Assembly (NCBI GenBank): GCA_030142905.1
Contig: JASJOG010000551.1
Span: 1-64,000 of the forward strand
Direction: 5' to 3'
From: Heliopora coerulea
Taxonomy: Eukaryota > Cnidaria > Anthozoa > Scleralcyonacea > Helioporidae
DNA: 64,000 nucleotides
Shown here: piece by piece, positions 25,620 through 37,878 of the stretch
Layout: the number at the start of each line of letters is the position of its first letter
How positions within the stretch are numbered: the stretch's first letter is position 1
Translations under genes and position numbers: made by a program
The notes under the pieces: generated by a model
The model's database searches: none
What the model saw: the letters and a program-made list of their open reading frames with translations, nothing else
What the model was told of the DNA's origin: nothing

Positions 25620-27606
25620 CTTAAAATTAAATAACGACACTGCATTTTTAATTCCGCCTGGAAGAGCATTATATAGCAGTGATCCTGAATATCTAAAAGT
25701 CTTTCTACCTAGGCTAAGATTTGGTTTAGGTAGATGCAAATCATTTTTCCTTCTTGTGTTGTACGCGTGAATGTTATAGTTCCTTGTAAAATATTCACTT
25801 AAGTATTCTGAAACTAAATTATTTAGACACTTAAAAAACTAAGATGCACTTGTGGATTTTTCGGCGAGTAGACAAATCCACCCAGTTTAAAATATGAAAC
25901 GTGTTTTTTGAACTCTCTCGTTGTAGTATTATTCGTGCGGCACGGTTCTGTAATCTCTGTAGACTTTCACTCCAACCAGCAGGCAACACGGAGTATACAA
26001 CATCAGCGTAGTCAAAAATAGGTTGAACTATCGTGTTATAGACACATTTTGATGCTTCTTGTGTCAAACAGGAGCGTATACGAGATAGTAAACCTAATCG
26101 CTTGCTTACTTTATCACAGACCAATTCAGTATATTCTTTCCATGTTAATTGTTCATCCAGTAATACACCAAAATAGGTGAACTCTGTCACTCATTCAATC
26201 AGGTTACCTTGAATTTTAATACTAAAATCGGCCACATGAACGATTTTTTGTTTTGTTCCAAAAAGCATAACTTTCGTTTTACTGTGGTTTAGAACAAGCC
26301 TGTTTTTTTCAATCCATTGCGCTACACGATCTAGATCACGTTGAAGATTAATCATTATTTCGTTAAAACTAGAACTGCTATAGTAAATTACCGTGTCATC
26401 AGCATACATGATGATTGAACAGCTTGATAATGATTTAGGTAGATCATTAATGTGTAAAACAAAAAGTAACGGTCCAAGCACGGATCCTTGGGGAACTCCA
26501 TAACTCAATACACAACTGGGTGACAGTTCACTACCATAGCTTACTCTTTGTGTCCGATTGGTAAGGTAATTACGAAACCAGGCAAGAGACTGGTTTCTAA
26601 TTCCGTAATGTTCTAGCTTGTAGAGTAAGCATTCGTGGTCGACTAGATCAAAAGCCTTTTTTAGATCCACAAACACTGCACCTGTAGCTTGTCGCTTGTC
26701 CATGTGCTCTAATATATGGTCAACAACACGAATAGCAGCAGTTTCTGTAGAATGCTTTTTACGAAACCCTGATTGTTGAACAGATAAAATGTTGTTTTCA
26801 GCTAGGAATTGAAAAAGCTGCACTTGAACTGCGCGTTCCATGATCTTTGAGATTAAAGGAAGAACAGAGATTGGTCGATAGTTATGCTCTTCAGACCTTT
26901 TACCGGATTTGAAAACTGGTGTCACTTTAGCTTCTTTCCATTCCAGAGGAATTTCTCCAGTTGCAACTGTTAAATTAATTAGATATGCAATGGGTTTGGC
27001 AATTTCATTGGCACCATCCTTTAGCAGCCTTGCGGGTATAGTATCAAGGCCAGTGGGCTTAGTATATCTTAACTTTAATAGTTCATTATATACAAAGCTT
27101 ACACTTACTTCATGTAAAGTGAAGTTTTGGTGAACTCTAGGGGTCGAAATTGATGGCAATACAAAATTTCCAAATTGGTTACATAAAGTACTGGCAATTT
27201 GAGTAAAATACTGATTGAATTGCACTACTGTTAAATCTAAATAACGTGTATGGATGCTTTAGGTTTTCTTCGGTAGGGTGTTCTTTAGGGTCTTCCACAT
27301 CTGTTTGGAGCCTTGTTTCCCAGCTAATTTGGTAGAATAATAGATGCTCTTTTCTTTTAGCAATTTTCCAGTTACAGCATTGCGTAGCCTTCTATAATTG
27401 CTCCAGTAAACCTCTTTATTTGTTTTAACAGCTTTTTTGTGATAATAGTCACGTTTCATCATTAAATTTTTTACTTCACGAGTGATCCAGGGAAGAAAGC
27501 TTCCACGCACACGGCGTTTGAATTTTGGTGCCTGCTTATCTACTACCGACGTAAATAAATCTTTAAACATATTCCACGCATCCTCAGGGTTTGATCCCAT
27601 CTCCAA
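25620..27606 (-). pseudogene. LINE 2 linker, reverse transcriptase and C-terminus
   Basis: From 27606 to 25831 the reading frame is continuous apart from a TAA at 27259-27261 and a TGA at 26191-26193. The latter falls where related proteins usually have Trp. RT blocks: YRPISVLPLISKIMERAV, FVDLKKAFDLVDHE, GVPQGSVLGPLLFVLHIND and the catalytic YADDTVIYY. The C-terminal part reads FDYADVVYS, LQNRAARII. A one-base shift in a T run at about 25838 sends the end into another frame, where FRYSGSLLYNALPGGI closes the protein near 25620. The intact catalytic motifs and few breaks suggest a relatively recent insertion. Confidence 0.88.
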
Positions 27607-27749
27607 TATATCCCAAGGGATATAGCATAAATCTGCTTTTTAAATAAATCAGGATCATAATTTTTAAAGTTCCTAGTTTCAACAATCTTCGGCGGCAAAG
27701 GTTTTATTCTGTGAAGTTCCCTGATTTTAAGAATAGCGAAATGATCAGA

Positions 27750-28330
27750 AGAGCCTAATTAAATGACTCTTGAGGTATGCAGTTCCGGTCTAGAGATAAA
27801 AAATAAGTCAATCAATGTTTTGGAACGTTGCGTAATCCTCGTAAATTTGCTAATTATCTGTTTAGGACAATAGGTTTTAGTCACGCGATGAAGATTTTTG
27901 GCTGTTGTTGACAAATTCGAAGATGTATAATCAAAGTTAAAATCTCCCAACAAAATGGTTTCAATTCCGTCTTAGTAAAACTAGCCAGTTTTCCTTCGAT
28001 GTTATTAATAAAAGTAGAAGGATCAAAGTTTGGAGGCCGATATAAAGCACCAAATAAGATCTTTTTACTTTTTGGTTGCATTAGTTCAAACCAAATAGCT
28101 TCGTTCTCGTCCTCAGTCCGTGTCATAGCATTGCTTCCCAAATGGATAAAACCGGGATTTTCATTGACATAAACAACCAAACCACCGCCATTACGATCTC
28201 TGTCTCTTCGTATCATATTAAAGCCAAGGAGAGAGATTTCATTATCAGTAAAAAAGTTATCCAGCCAAGTTTCATTTAACGAAAGTACATGCGGTCGATA
28301 TCAATCACAAAACAACCGTAGTTCGTTCAG
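27750..28330 (-). pseudogene. LINE 2 APE endonuclease
   Basis: Blocks VLSLNETWLDNFF (catalytic Glu), RRDRDRNGGGLVVYVNE, FGALYRPPN and LLGDFNFDY (GDFN) appear in order, then LIDLFFISRP. A frame change near 27955 separates the last blocks. A stop just after the N-terminal block near 28303 also breaks the frame. Confidence 0.8.
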
Positions 28331-28648
28331 TTTATTTCTTAGATTGCAGATATTAAGATGACACACACAAAGTCCTTCCATATTGGCAGGAACATTAGAT
28401 GAAGGGCCAGGTCCAGGATTTAGAGATACATCATTTGACAGTAAAATAAGGTTGGCTGCCAGCATCAAATTTAAGAGTCGCATTGACAATGCAAACTTTA
28501 CTCCTGGTGTCGTCTTGATATTTGAGTTAGTGTCCTTAAATCTTGATTTCGAGCAAACTTGAGGGATCTTTTGTTGGCTTGAATTCCTAGCTCCCGTCAG
28601 AATCTGTAGATTAGCATCTTCACACAGTAATTTCTTAGGATCTTTCAA
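28301..28648 (-). pseudogene. LINE 2 N-terminal leader with 2A-like peptide
   Basis: 115 residues. A hydrophobic run MRLLNLMLAANLILL leads straight into SNDVSLNPGP, which matches the 2A ribosome-skipping core D-x-E-x-N-P-G-P except for Ser at the Glu place. The core maps to about 28409-28435. The endonuclease begins right after, at HLNICNLRNKLNEL. 2A sequences at this place are known in CR1-type LINEs of marine invertebrates, where they can separate the leader from the endonuclease and may double as signal sequences. Confidence 0.7.
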
Positions 28649-28799
28649 AAACTGAGCAACACATAAGTAGGCTAAAAGATATATGATCAGCGAGCCCCGG
28701 TAACTCGACCAACCCGCTATGATAAGACCACTTAAGCCACTTGAAAATGGTGTCGAAATAAATTCATCGGAAAGAGGGAAATTCCTTTGTAAAGGAATT

Positions 28800-30330
28800 T
28801 GTTTTGGGTTGTACGTGTGATCTTCCAGCCCGATCTCTTCTGTGCAACAGCATGCAGCTCAATAATGAATATGGCTGCTGGAAATGTCTACAATCCGGAA
28901 AGACTGTGGAGACGGGCGTTCGGGGCCACAGTTGAGCATTTTTTTCTCAAAATGGAAACCCAAAAGGCCCATTTGGGACAGCAACCGGTGTTAAGCAGGA
29001 TGCGGAAAGGGCGGTTTTTCGAATGCAACAAGGCGTCGCACGATATGTTGTTAATGGAGTAAAAGGTCCATCTTGGCTTTCAATTCTTGATCACTTTGAC
29101 TTAGTAAGGGGTATTTCCATTGATTACATGCAAAATGTCCTACTCGGTGTTCAGAAATTACTTTTGACTCTTTTTTTTAGCTCCAAGTTTTCTAAATCCC
29201 ATTTTAGTATATGTTCCAAAATTAAAGACGTAGATGCAAGGTTAAGTAAAATTTCACCGACCATGGAGATTAAAGTACTGCCTCGGTCTATAGAGGATCA
29301 TTTGAAATACTGGAAGGGTAGCGAATTGCGATCATTTCTATTATATTACGGCCTCCCTACCTTGTATCGTTTGTTACCTGACAATTATTTTAACAATTAT
29401 ATATTATTTGTGCAAGCTATTTATATCCTTTTGAAAGATTCGATTTCTGAAACAGATTTAAAAGAAGCCGAAAAGCTACTTGATAGCTTCTGCAAATCAT
29501 TTTCGGTACTTTATGAAGAGCGTTTTTGTACTTCAAACGTTCATCAGTTATTATATCTAGTGGATGATGTGAGGGACTTTGGGCCACTTTAGTGTTTTAC
29601 GTAAGAAGATAAAAATGGATTTGTTTTGAAACTTATTCATGGTACTCAGTCTTTAGACAACCAAATTCTGTCTGCTATCTCCTTAACTGAAAATTTGCCA
29701 GAATTGCGACACAAGTGTTTACCAATTGGTTCTGAAATTGAAGCCCTTTATCTAGAGCTGACTCACTCTCAAAAATCTAAATTCCGTACACGTATTTTGC
29801 CCGAAATATACATGGTAAGTGCGACATACCAAGTTTCATTAAATGCCAGAGAGCTTATTGCTTTGGAGAAATACATTGGTTCTTCATGTCCCACGGAACA
29901 CTTTTGGGAATTTAATAGGGGAGAATTAAGTTTTAGTTGTTCTGTAATTTACGGGTTGGCTTATAAGTGCGTGCGTAAAAGAAACTGTGCAGCTGTGAAA
30001 TATCTCATAAATAATAGCTGGGGTTTTGCTATGCTACGCTTTTTCATAAAGTATGATTCGTCAACAAGTGATCCACTTTATCTTGCACTGGCTTATCCTT
30101 TGTCGTGTACGGGGTTCAACCTCAATTTACATATAAATCGCGTAGTTCTGTACGATCCTAATGACGCGATAGTAATAAACGTTTCCGTTTCTGCGAGTTT
30201 CCGAACGAGATGGAATGGGATTGACCACACATCTTGGTCAATGAAGTAAACTGGACTGATACAGAAAAGATTTTCAACTGAAATTCTAGTGCATATGTAA
30301 CCATACTGTAATTCTAAACTGAAATAAAAC
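28800..30330 (+). pseudogene. EnSpm/CACTA-type transposase remnant
   Basis: Two open stretches, about 29030-29592 and 29626-30249, in different frames. The first has NGVKGPSWLSILDHFDLV, then IDYMQNVLLGVQKLLL and PRSIEDHLKYWKGSELRSFL, ending with TSNVHQLLYLVDDVRDFGPL. The second continues with KLIHGTQSLDNQI. This order is that of the C-terminal half of animal EnSpm/CACTA (Tnp2-like) transposases. The N-terminal catalytic half is absent or unrecognisable, and no terminal repeats were found. An AATAAA lies near 30322. It is non-functional. Confidence 0.65.
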
Positions 30331-31928
30331 GTTACAACAGCTCTCCTGCGTGTTTGCTTGTATTATTAATTTAGCTATTACTGGACTTGATTCGTGAATA
30401 ACGAATTTGCGTAATGAAACATCGTTGGACCAAAAATCTTTCTTTCACGAGACCTTCCATTTTGCTTCAGCAAACTTAGTGATTGAAATAACAAAAATAA
30501 TATCAAAATCATGCGTATCAATGAGAGGAACTAATCAGCAAATTTAAAAAAAATCAGTGCCAGGTATATGCGAGGCTTCGTAACATCTCACTTTGTTGCT
30601 ATTTAGTCTGGATGGCTGCACAAAAATCTTAAGACGGACATCTATTCTTTTTAGCTCAGATATAGTACGGTGGAACATCGCACACAATATAGCGTCTACT
30701 GCTGAAATACGAAGTCAAGCAGGATATTTCAAGATGCATGGGGAAAATCGAGGGAAAACCAGGGGGTCTATCGATTAGATAGTGACTGTCGAACCCGAAC
30801 AAGTATCGGAATCATATATTAATTTCTTCAACGCTTAGCCAAGTATTAATCCGAATATTCCCTGCAACAGTCAGTCGCCCGAACTTTTTTAAAGTTCGGC
30901 CTCTGAAAGGACAATTTAAGTGAATTAGCTTCATTGATTGCCTTTGTCACGCATGGGGTCATTTCGTCACTTTAATAGTTCTCTCTCAATTTTTGCTGAA
31001 AAAATACCATGACTAATGTCTCGCTTGAGCGAGGCAAGTTTAAATAGTTTGTTTTGCTAATGGACACGCCGTGTCACGTTCCTTCTTGCTCAATTTTCGT
31101 TGGTAAAAGAGCACAACAAATGTCTCGCTTCACCGAGACAAGTAAGTACTTCATCCGGCGCACAGTGTCACGTCAAAAACTTGTCGGATAAACACATCAG
31201 AAAATTTTTAATTTCGTTAGCATTTTCGCCTTCGTTCTCTTTCAGGTTAAAAATTTTTCTGTTACATATATTTTTTAATGAAATGAAAGAAACGTCTTAG
31301 CCACAAAACCACACTTTTGTGGTTTTATTTGCTTGTGAATATTTTTCATTGTCTTGAATCCAGTATGGTGCTATGAATTTGTCATATGCTTGGATTTCTA
31401 GCCCCTAATGTTTAAAACATATCAACCTGAATGGATTAAAATTCATAAAAGACTTTTACAAGAAGTACATTATAGTAGCTTTTGAACATCGTTCAAGACT
31501 TCACCTCAAATTCGTATGCGAAGGTATGGCGACAAATCATGGACCTGGATTTAACGATTTGTAACTTGATCTTTCTTGTTGCGTTGACCAGGGGTCAACT
31601 CAAAAAAAATAAAGACAATCCACTGCAGTGTTAGGTTACAAATGAACACCTATGGCAGTGATATACAGCTACGGCTTATCACATTGACATCGCGAAAGTT
31701 ACTCATGCAAATCGAGGAATATACTAAAGCGGAACGACAAGGTGTAGTAATTCCCGTCGTTATCGCCGTCCTTTTTGATTCAAAAATAAATAAGATTAAA
31801 TTAGCATAGTATGGGAATCTCCACCAAACAAAAATAACGCTGTAATATAACTGGCACTGTCGATGGGACGACTGATTCCTAAGTAAAGACTTGGCTACAA
31901 AACAGTATATACCTGAATAAACAATATC
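30331..31928. other. Unassigned; diverged short repeats around 31.0-31.2 kb
   Basis: No gene recognised. Two diverged copies of a block of about 115 bp, each with AATGTCTCGCTT and GTGTCACGT, lie at about 31015-31195. A hairpin CGAACTTT / AAAGTTCG is at about 30882-30898. Confidence 0.4.
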
Positions 31929-31945
31929 CAGAGGTGGATTCAGCC
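31929..31945 (+). repeat. hAT left terminal inverted repeat
   Basis: CAGAGGTGGATTCAGCC, matching the right end at about 13 of 17 places; flanked outside by AATATC. Confidence 0.8.
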
Positions 31946-32329
31946 TTTATCATGACAGGTTCCAAGCACCAAATGGGAAATTCTTCTATGGGGGTCTGGG
32001 GGCATGCTCCCCCAGGAAATTTTGAAACCTGAAGTCTCTGAAATGCCATCTCCTGCATTATAGGGGCAACTTTATATACAACTGGCTTGCTTGCAAAAAG
32101 CCACAAAAGGTTCCTCAAAACATAACACATTATCAACTTGTAGAGCAAAATTTATTTTTATTCTGTTTTTCATATTATGAAAAATAATAAAAATATAATT
32201 GGTCAGGTATTAGCCATTAACATGTTACCAGGCTTGACCACGGGGAGGTTCCTGACCTACAAGCCCATAGATGCTCTGAAAAGAGCAGTGTCAATGTACA
32301 GAAGATATAAGAAAAAAACAGGGAAAATG

Positions 32330-34648
32330 TTAATCATCAGAACATATGTTTACCATTCTCATTCGTCTGGGATGCCGGGTTGCAAATAAGTAAATAATAT
32401 CTTCCAAATTCAATTCCATGTCTCTGTGGGTGTACATGAGAACCAAACCATTTAACCGTTCTTGTCCCATGGTGCTCCTCAAATAACTCTTCAGATTTCG
32501 AAGGGAGGAAATTGATCTTTCACATGAGCAAGATGTGACAGGAATTGTGGCCAGAATTTGAAGAATTGTGAAGATATTTGGGAAACAAGCTGGATCAACA
32601 TCCTTTAAAGTGCTGCTAAGCTTTGCAGGAATGTCTTCAGCTTTTTCTTTCTTCTCATGCCATAACCTTTCCCAAAGATCTAATTCAGCAGACAGTCCAG
32701 CAATATTTGGTACATCTTGGTTGTAATGTTGACAGAATTCTTCAACATGAGATTTCCAGGTTGAAGGATTCTTCAACAGAACAGCTGGTACTAAAGAGAA
32801 GCCTTTAAAACACAGGTAAGCTTCAACAGGAAAGCGTGATTCCAGTTGGTGTAGAGCATGTGCCAAGAAGACTTGAGTCAGGTTAATTCGGTAGTAATCC
32901 TGAGGAGATGATGATGGGCAGTTACTCCTATAAATTTGGCACTGAACAGTCCTAGGTCTAGAAGGTTGGATGCCAAATCTTTCAGAAAGTTGGACAGCCT
33001 CCTCATAAAGCCTGTTGTGGTGTTGATCAACATGGGCATGCATTTCTTCAAGAGCACCTTTCAACGTTGAGATTTCTTGTTCAGCAGCCAGGATGTCCAT
33101 TTCTTCCCTTTGCAGTTTAACTGTTGCAGGTCTTGTAAGCCCAAGGATGTACTTTACTATGACCAATGTTACAATGAACTCAAAAGTAACAGCATTTGTT
33201 AAGACCTGTGCATCATCTCTGCTAGTAGAATTCCAATTACCAGCTCCAATAACACCATCACCATCTTTATTCAAAGAGATATCTTCTAAGGTAGCAAATA
33301 CTGGAAGCAGGAGTTCAACCACCCTGTCAAGACCATCAAGACGAGCAATCCAACGAGTGCGTCACACATCAATCAAAATTCTGTGATTGCTGTTTGGCAA
33401 CAGTTCCTTTACCTTCTCAACCAGGTGGTGTTGTCGTTTTGGCGAATTAGTAAAAAATTCAGAAAGCTTTCTGACAGTTCCCATCATATTACGGACCAAT
33501 GGTAATGTGCAAGAGTTAGCAACACAAAGATTCAAGCGATGATTCATGCAATGAACATAAACAGCCTTTGGGAATTGACGTTGGATTAATGTAGATGCAC
33601 CAACATACCTGCCAGCCATATTCCCTGCAACATCATACGATTGACCCCTGCAGTTATCCATGCTCAAACCAAGGCCAGTAATCGAATTGAGGATAAGATC
33701 TTTAATAGCTTCTCCAGTCGTTTCTTCTCCACAAAGGTGAAATCCAACGAACTCTTCTCGTATGATTCCCGAAGAATCAACAAAGCGAAGAACAAGAGAG
33801 AGATTTTCCTGGTTGGATACGTCAGCAGCTTCGTCTGCCATTATAGAAAACATTTTACTCGAATTAACTTCGGCGACGATCTTTGACAAAATATAACCTC
33901 CCACAGTCTCAATAATCTCGTTCTGTATGGTTTTGGAACGATACGTAGCATTTCGTGGCGCATTCTCCAGATGTTCTCTCAGTTTCTCGTCGCCGCTGTC
34001 AATTCGAAATGCGAGAAGGGCTTGAAAGTTTCCCTGGAGACGTTCGTCGTCAGGGCTATCATCTCTTCTTCCTCGAAGGGGGATGTTGTTTTGGCCACAA
34101 AAAATAACGGTCTTGATGATCGATTTTATCCTCTCTCGATTTTCTCTCACCTGAGCTTGCATCTGTTCATTTAACTGCTGATCGATCGGAACAACCTGGT
34201 TTCTCATCATCTTGGTGAATTCCTGCATAGCAATCACAGCCGCACTGTGTATTTCCGACTTCCCAGACGAATGAATCTGAAACTTAGTGCATGCAGATGT
34301 CCAGAACGTGAGTGGAGATTTAAACAGTCGGTTGAGCTTCGCACCGTTTTTGCCAAACTCCATTCCAAAACAAACGCAGGGTAGACAAAAAGCCCTGTCC
34401 AAGTACTTTGAATAAACCAGCCAAGGATTGCGTTCTAACCAATCTGGTTTAAACTTTCGATGTCGACCACCACTTTCCAGTGTCGAAGGAAAATTAAAAA
34501 GACGGTCAGGTTTCCAGACGTTCTGAATAAATTTGAATTTATCCGCGTCAGAAAATCGAGCGATGTCTTTGTAAACCAAGCCAATGTCGTATGGCGAACA
34601 GTCTTCCTTACGGCAAACCGGGTTTCCTCGAGCGTGAAATACCGCCAT
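32330..34648 (-). pseudogene. hAT transposase (ZMYM1/P52rIPK-like) with one in-frame stop
   Basis: ATG at 34648 opens 428 residues, then a single TGA at 33362-33364, after which the same frame runs on to 32330, so the product would be about 773 residues. N-terminal part: a TTF-type zinc finger region (FKPDWLERNPWLVYS, FCLPCVCF). Middle: DUF4371-like catalytic region with IMADEAADVSNQENLSL (catalytic Asp), GQSYDVAGNMAG and VHCMNHRLNLCV. After the stop comes TRWIARLDGLDRV. The C-terminus carries the hAT dimerisation domain PVTSCSCERSISSLRNLKS and LNGLVLMYTHRD. The stop sits just before the TRW block, where relatives commonly have Cys, so one base change may explain it. Either the copy is freshly dead or the codon is a base error. 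Confidence 0.9.
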
Positions 34649-35084
34649 CGCTCATGAGTATTTATAAAGCCTGACAGGTTCACGAGCGGTTCACAAAACC
34701 TCCGAGGCCAATCAAAGGCAATCTTGACAGGTTCCACTTAATTGGCTAACCAATCATAATGAGGTTTGAGCGGTTCACTTTCTGGTTAACCAATAGTAGA
34801 GACGTTTGACAGGTTCCACTTAATTGGCTAACCAATCAGAGGAATTTTAAGCAGATCACGATCAGTTCACATTCGGTTTGCTTCTTGCGCACGGTATTTA
34901 ATCCGTAGTTCAAGACATTGCCAAAGAAATAACGGGAAAATAATTCCAGTTTTAATAATATTGGGCTTTTCAAGCATAAAAATACCCAAATGATGCAACG
35001 GCATTACATGTCCTTTACTTAAATTTTTTAATTAACATTACTTTTTATCAAATTTTGACCGGTTCAATGGAACCCATGGAACTA

Positions 35085-35101
35085 GTCTGGATCCACCCCT
35101 G
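35085..35101 (-). repeat. hAT right terminal inverted repeat
   Basis: Reverse complement reads CAGGGGTGGATCCAGAC; followed outside by AATATC. Confidence 0.8.
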
Positions 35102-35589
35102 AATATCTGATCCTTAATCATTTCTTAAGCCATTGTTTTCGAGGAGAAAAGATGAAGCAATACTATACTAAACAAAAACTCAGAATAGAAGGTCCCCAAG
35201 ATTCTTTGTGGATATCCACCCGAGGATTTTCCTCGTTCTAGTCGGTGACGTACTAGTTATCTAACCGATACCTGGATTCGCTATTTTAAAAATCATCCAT
35301 CAACGTGTCTTACAGAACACAAACAACAAATTTTCCGACTTTTGAGTAAGTTCCCAAACCTTTGGTAGGTTCTTTCTCTTACACCAACCAGTAACTGTTT
35401 CAAACCATCACTGACATTATTTGCTCATCACGCAAAGTAATGTGTATCAGTAGCATACAATAACAACAGAACTTCTGCAACTTACGTACAGTTATCCTGG
35501 TGCCAGAATAGTGGTGGGTGCCATCCAGACATACATTTGTGGATCAGCAGTACAATGTAAAAGATAGAAACTCCTGAAGACTTCATCAT
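35102..35589. other. No gene recognised
   Basis: AT-rich, no recognisable frame or repeat. Confidence 0.4.
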
Positions 35590-36095
35590 TGATTACAGCT
35601 CCTGAAACATTAGTGAACGAGAGATCACGATTGGTATTCGATACCAGCGATACCACGACCAGCGGTATTGGTATCGATTACTCATTACCGGCCTGGTATC
35701 GCTCGATACTTGCTCCCGGTTTTTCGCCTGTGTGTGACTTTACTTTTTATTATTATTATTATTATTTTATTATTTTTTCTTCTTTTAGTGAAAACAGTTT
35801 TATCTTGTTGAAATTTCGTGTTATTTATGCTTCACAGTAACTGTAGTAATGTTAACGTCTTAGCATGAAATATAACTAAGAAAATCTACCTTGTTCGAGA
35901 CTACATTTTCACAATTGTGCGAAGTATCGGAAGTGAACGATACCAGCATTATAAGTACTCATTTATGGTATCGAAAATTAAAATTTCGCAGTCATTTTGG
36001 TATCGAAATAGGTATCGGTATCGACAGATACCAATTTTCAAGTAATCGGTATCGGTATCGAAATAAAAATCCTGGTATCGCCCAGCACTACATCT
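35590..36095. repeat. GTATCG-rich non-autonomous element (probable MITE)
   Basis: Both flanks are dense in GGTATCG / CGATACC words in opposite senses: GGTATTCGATACCAGCGATA on the left, and TCGGTATCGGTATCGAAATA and CTGGTATCGCCCAGCACTA on the right. The middle holds a (TTA)n stretch at 35744-35770. The right end resembles hAT-type ends (reading TAGTGCTGGG inward); the left end is less clear. Confidence 0.5.
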
Positions 36096-36424
36096 GACGG
36101 TGAACTGACGAGATATTAGATCGCGGGCATGTTATATATCATATTGCGTCAGGATTAAGGATGTAGTGCCAGCCCCATTCCGTTACCCAGACTCTTGCAA
36201 ATTGACAATTTTAGCAGTATTTTAAGAAAGAGAGACCGAAGTATAGATATAACCTCCTTCATTTTAAGTAAGTGCCTACAATGTTTAAATAATCACAGAA
36301 AAACGCTCACCATGGAGAATTTTTCAGCTCGCATAACAAAACAACATTTGGTACTTTGTCACTTGCCGGTTCCTAATCTAATGTCAAGTCACCGACCAAT
36401 AGTGTGCGCTTTCATGATATCTTG

Positions 36425-37263
36425 AGGTTTATATTCTGAGAACTCGCTTCGAATTGGTTCAAAATCCGTCATAAAGAAAGCTGGAAAGCTTGAAGTTCGA
36501 CTTAGTGATGAGACTGTAGAACAAGTTGATTCATTCGATTATCTAGGTCTTCGTGTTAGTAACTGTTTGTCGTGGGAATCACATATTACGACAATATGTC
36601 GAAGGACACATTCTTCCCAAGCCTGTTTTATGTAGGATCTACAAGCAAACCATTTTACCAATTTTAGATTATTGTTCAATCGTGTGGCATGACTGTGGCT
36701 CGACCTTAACAAGACAAGTTGAACTGGTTCAAAATCGAGCGATGAGAATTATTTTGAAAGAAGGAAAGAAAAAGTGTACTCAGGAAATGCGCAATGTTTT
36801 AAATCTCTTAACTTAGTTTAATAGGAGAAGATTTTTTAGATATGTACTAATTTTTAAAATTTTAAATAATTTAAATTGTCCTGAACAATTATTAGATGTT
36901 TTTAAATTCCGTAGTAGTGTGAGAAACAGAGAACTCAGAGATGAAACGTTATTAGATTTACCAAAAGTTAAAACTAAGATGGGGCAAACGATGTTTGCGT
37001 ACTCCGGTGCAAAGGACTGGAATTCTCTGCCTAGATATATCAGAAAAATGACTTCTATTACAAGTTTTAAACGTTCTATTTATACGTATCTTTTAGACAG
37101 TGATAAAGATTCCCATATTTGTAGTTTATAGATTAATTTAGATTATTTTTATCAATATTTTTCAATAGTGTTACATAGTTAATTTATGTTTTATTACCAC
37201 TGTTCTCCCGTTAATACCAGCTTTTATGCTGATGGGATTTTTTTAACAGTATAAATAAAGAAT

Positions 37264-37292
<29 letters not shown>
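36425..37292 (+). mobile_element. LINE 3: 5'-truncated LINE 3' end with (TTA)n tail
   Basis: Only the end of ORF2 remains: DSFDYLGLRVSNCLSWESHI, LPILDYCSIVWHDCG, VQNRAMRIIL, YSGAKDWNSLPRYIRKM and FKRSIYTYLL, in frames broken by a shift near 36600 and a stop near 36814. AATAAAGAA is followed by a run of TTA at 37262-37292, the expected 3' tail. The catalytic RT region is absent, as in ordinary 5'-truncated insertions. Confidence 0.85.
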
Positions 37293-37294
<2 letters not shown>

Positions 37295-37466
37295 CATTGA
37301 GTCCAGCCTGGGTTTTTGTCATCGCGCCCTCTAAGAAAGAAATATAAAATCTATGCTGCAGAGACAACTACAACACTATGCATCAGCAAACTATGTTAAA
37401 TAAGTTTGCTAAAGCGAGTTTAGGATATTGTCTGTTGTCAGTGAATAACTGTACTCCTTCACTGGT

Positions 37467-37485
37467 TATAATAATAATAATAATA

Positions 37486-37527
<42 letters not shown>
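37467..37527. repeat. (ATA)n(TTA)n microsatellite
   Basis: About 20 trinucleotide units switching from ATA to ATT. Confidence 0.95.
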
Positions 37528-37529
37528 AG

Positions 37530-37645
37530 CAACGGTTTTTTAGATTCGGGCGGCTTGTCGCTATCGGAGATATATTGGAGTTTGGTGTTAAAGTAGCTAC
37601 GTCTTAGTGCGTCTTCGTATACAGGTGCTGCAGAGTCGAAGGTTG
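37530..37645 (-). pseudogene. Short Penelope-like ORF fragment
   Basis: Minus frame SAAPVYEDALRRSYFNTKLQ resembles the Y-x-x-ALxxSG-x-x-x-KLxY block that precedes the IIWFNPP motif in cnidarian Penelope-like proteins. The frame then runs into the microsatellite, where the next block would be. The assignment is from memory of the block pattern. Confidence 0.4.
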
Positions 37646-37734
37646 ATTGGTTTGATGATGATTGATGATATGATGTTTGATGATATATATATATGATGAA
37701 AAGCTTGTTCTCAAGCTTTATCTCAGAAAATTTC

Positions 37735-37775
37735 TGAGTTCCCCAACGGGAATCGAACCCGTTGTTGATGTTAAT
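37735..37775 (-). repeat. tRNA T-arm-like sequence in a repeat
   Basis: The minus strand reads ACGGGTTCGATTCCCGT, a perfect 5-bp stem with a 7-base TTCGATT loop, followed by TGGGGAACTC. No A box, D arm or anticodon arm fits upstream, so it is a SINE or tRNA relic at most. Confidence 0.35.
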
Positions 37776-37828
37776 TAAGCTTGATGACAAACTTTTCATC
37801 ATATATAACCAAGCTTACAAACATCTAC

Positions 37829-37831
<3 letters not shown>

Positions 37832-37875
<44 letters not shown>
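37832..37875. repeat. (AT)n microsatellite
   Basis: About 22 AT units. Confidence 0.95.

Positions 37876-37878
<3 letters not shown>

Larger units (their letters stand above)
25390..28660 (-). mobile_element. LINE 2: CR1/Jockey-like retrotransposon, nearly full coding region
   Basis: Minus-strand order: leader with 2A-like peptide, APE endonuclease, linker, reverse transcriptase, C-terminal domain, then a 3' end with GGGTTACCCTGCTAAAATAA and an ATCTGAAATCTAAAATCTGA-like tail at 25390-25440. The coding defects are few: stops and frameshifts at 28306 and 27950 and downstream, at 27260, 26192 and about 25838. It is younger-looking than LINE 1 and shares its 3' end type. Confidence 0.9.
31929..35101 (-). 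mobile_element. hAT DNA transposon with both ends preserved
   Basis: The left end CAGAGGTGGATTCAG and the right end, reverse-complemented CAGGGGTGGATCCAG, are matching hAT-type terminal inverted repeats. AATATC abuts both outer ends, which fits most of the 8-bp target duplication usual for hAT. A single long minus-strand transposase frame fills most of the element. At 3173 bp it is close to complete. Confidence 0.88.

Noticed and set aside
37735..37775. tRNA gene
   Set aside because: Only a T-arm is present; no acceptor pairing, D arm or anticodon arm.
37378..37802. Two frames with long Ile runs
   Set aside because: They are translations of the (ATA)n/(TTA)n microsatellite; only a short Penelope-like block on the minus strand was kept.
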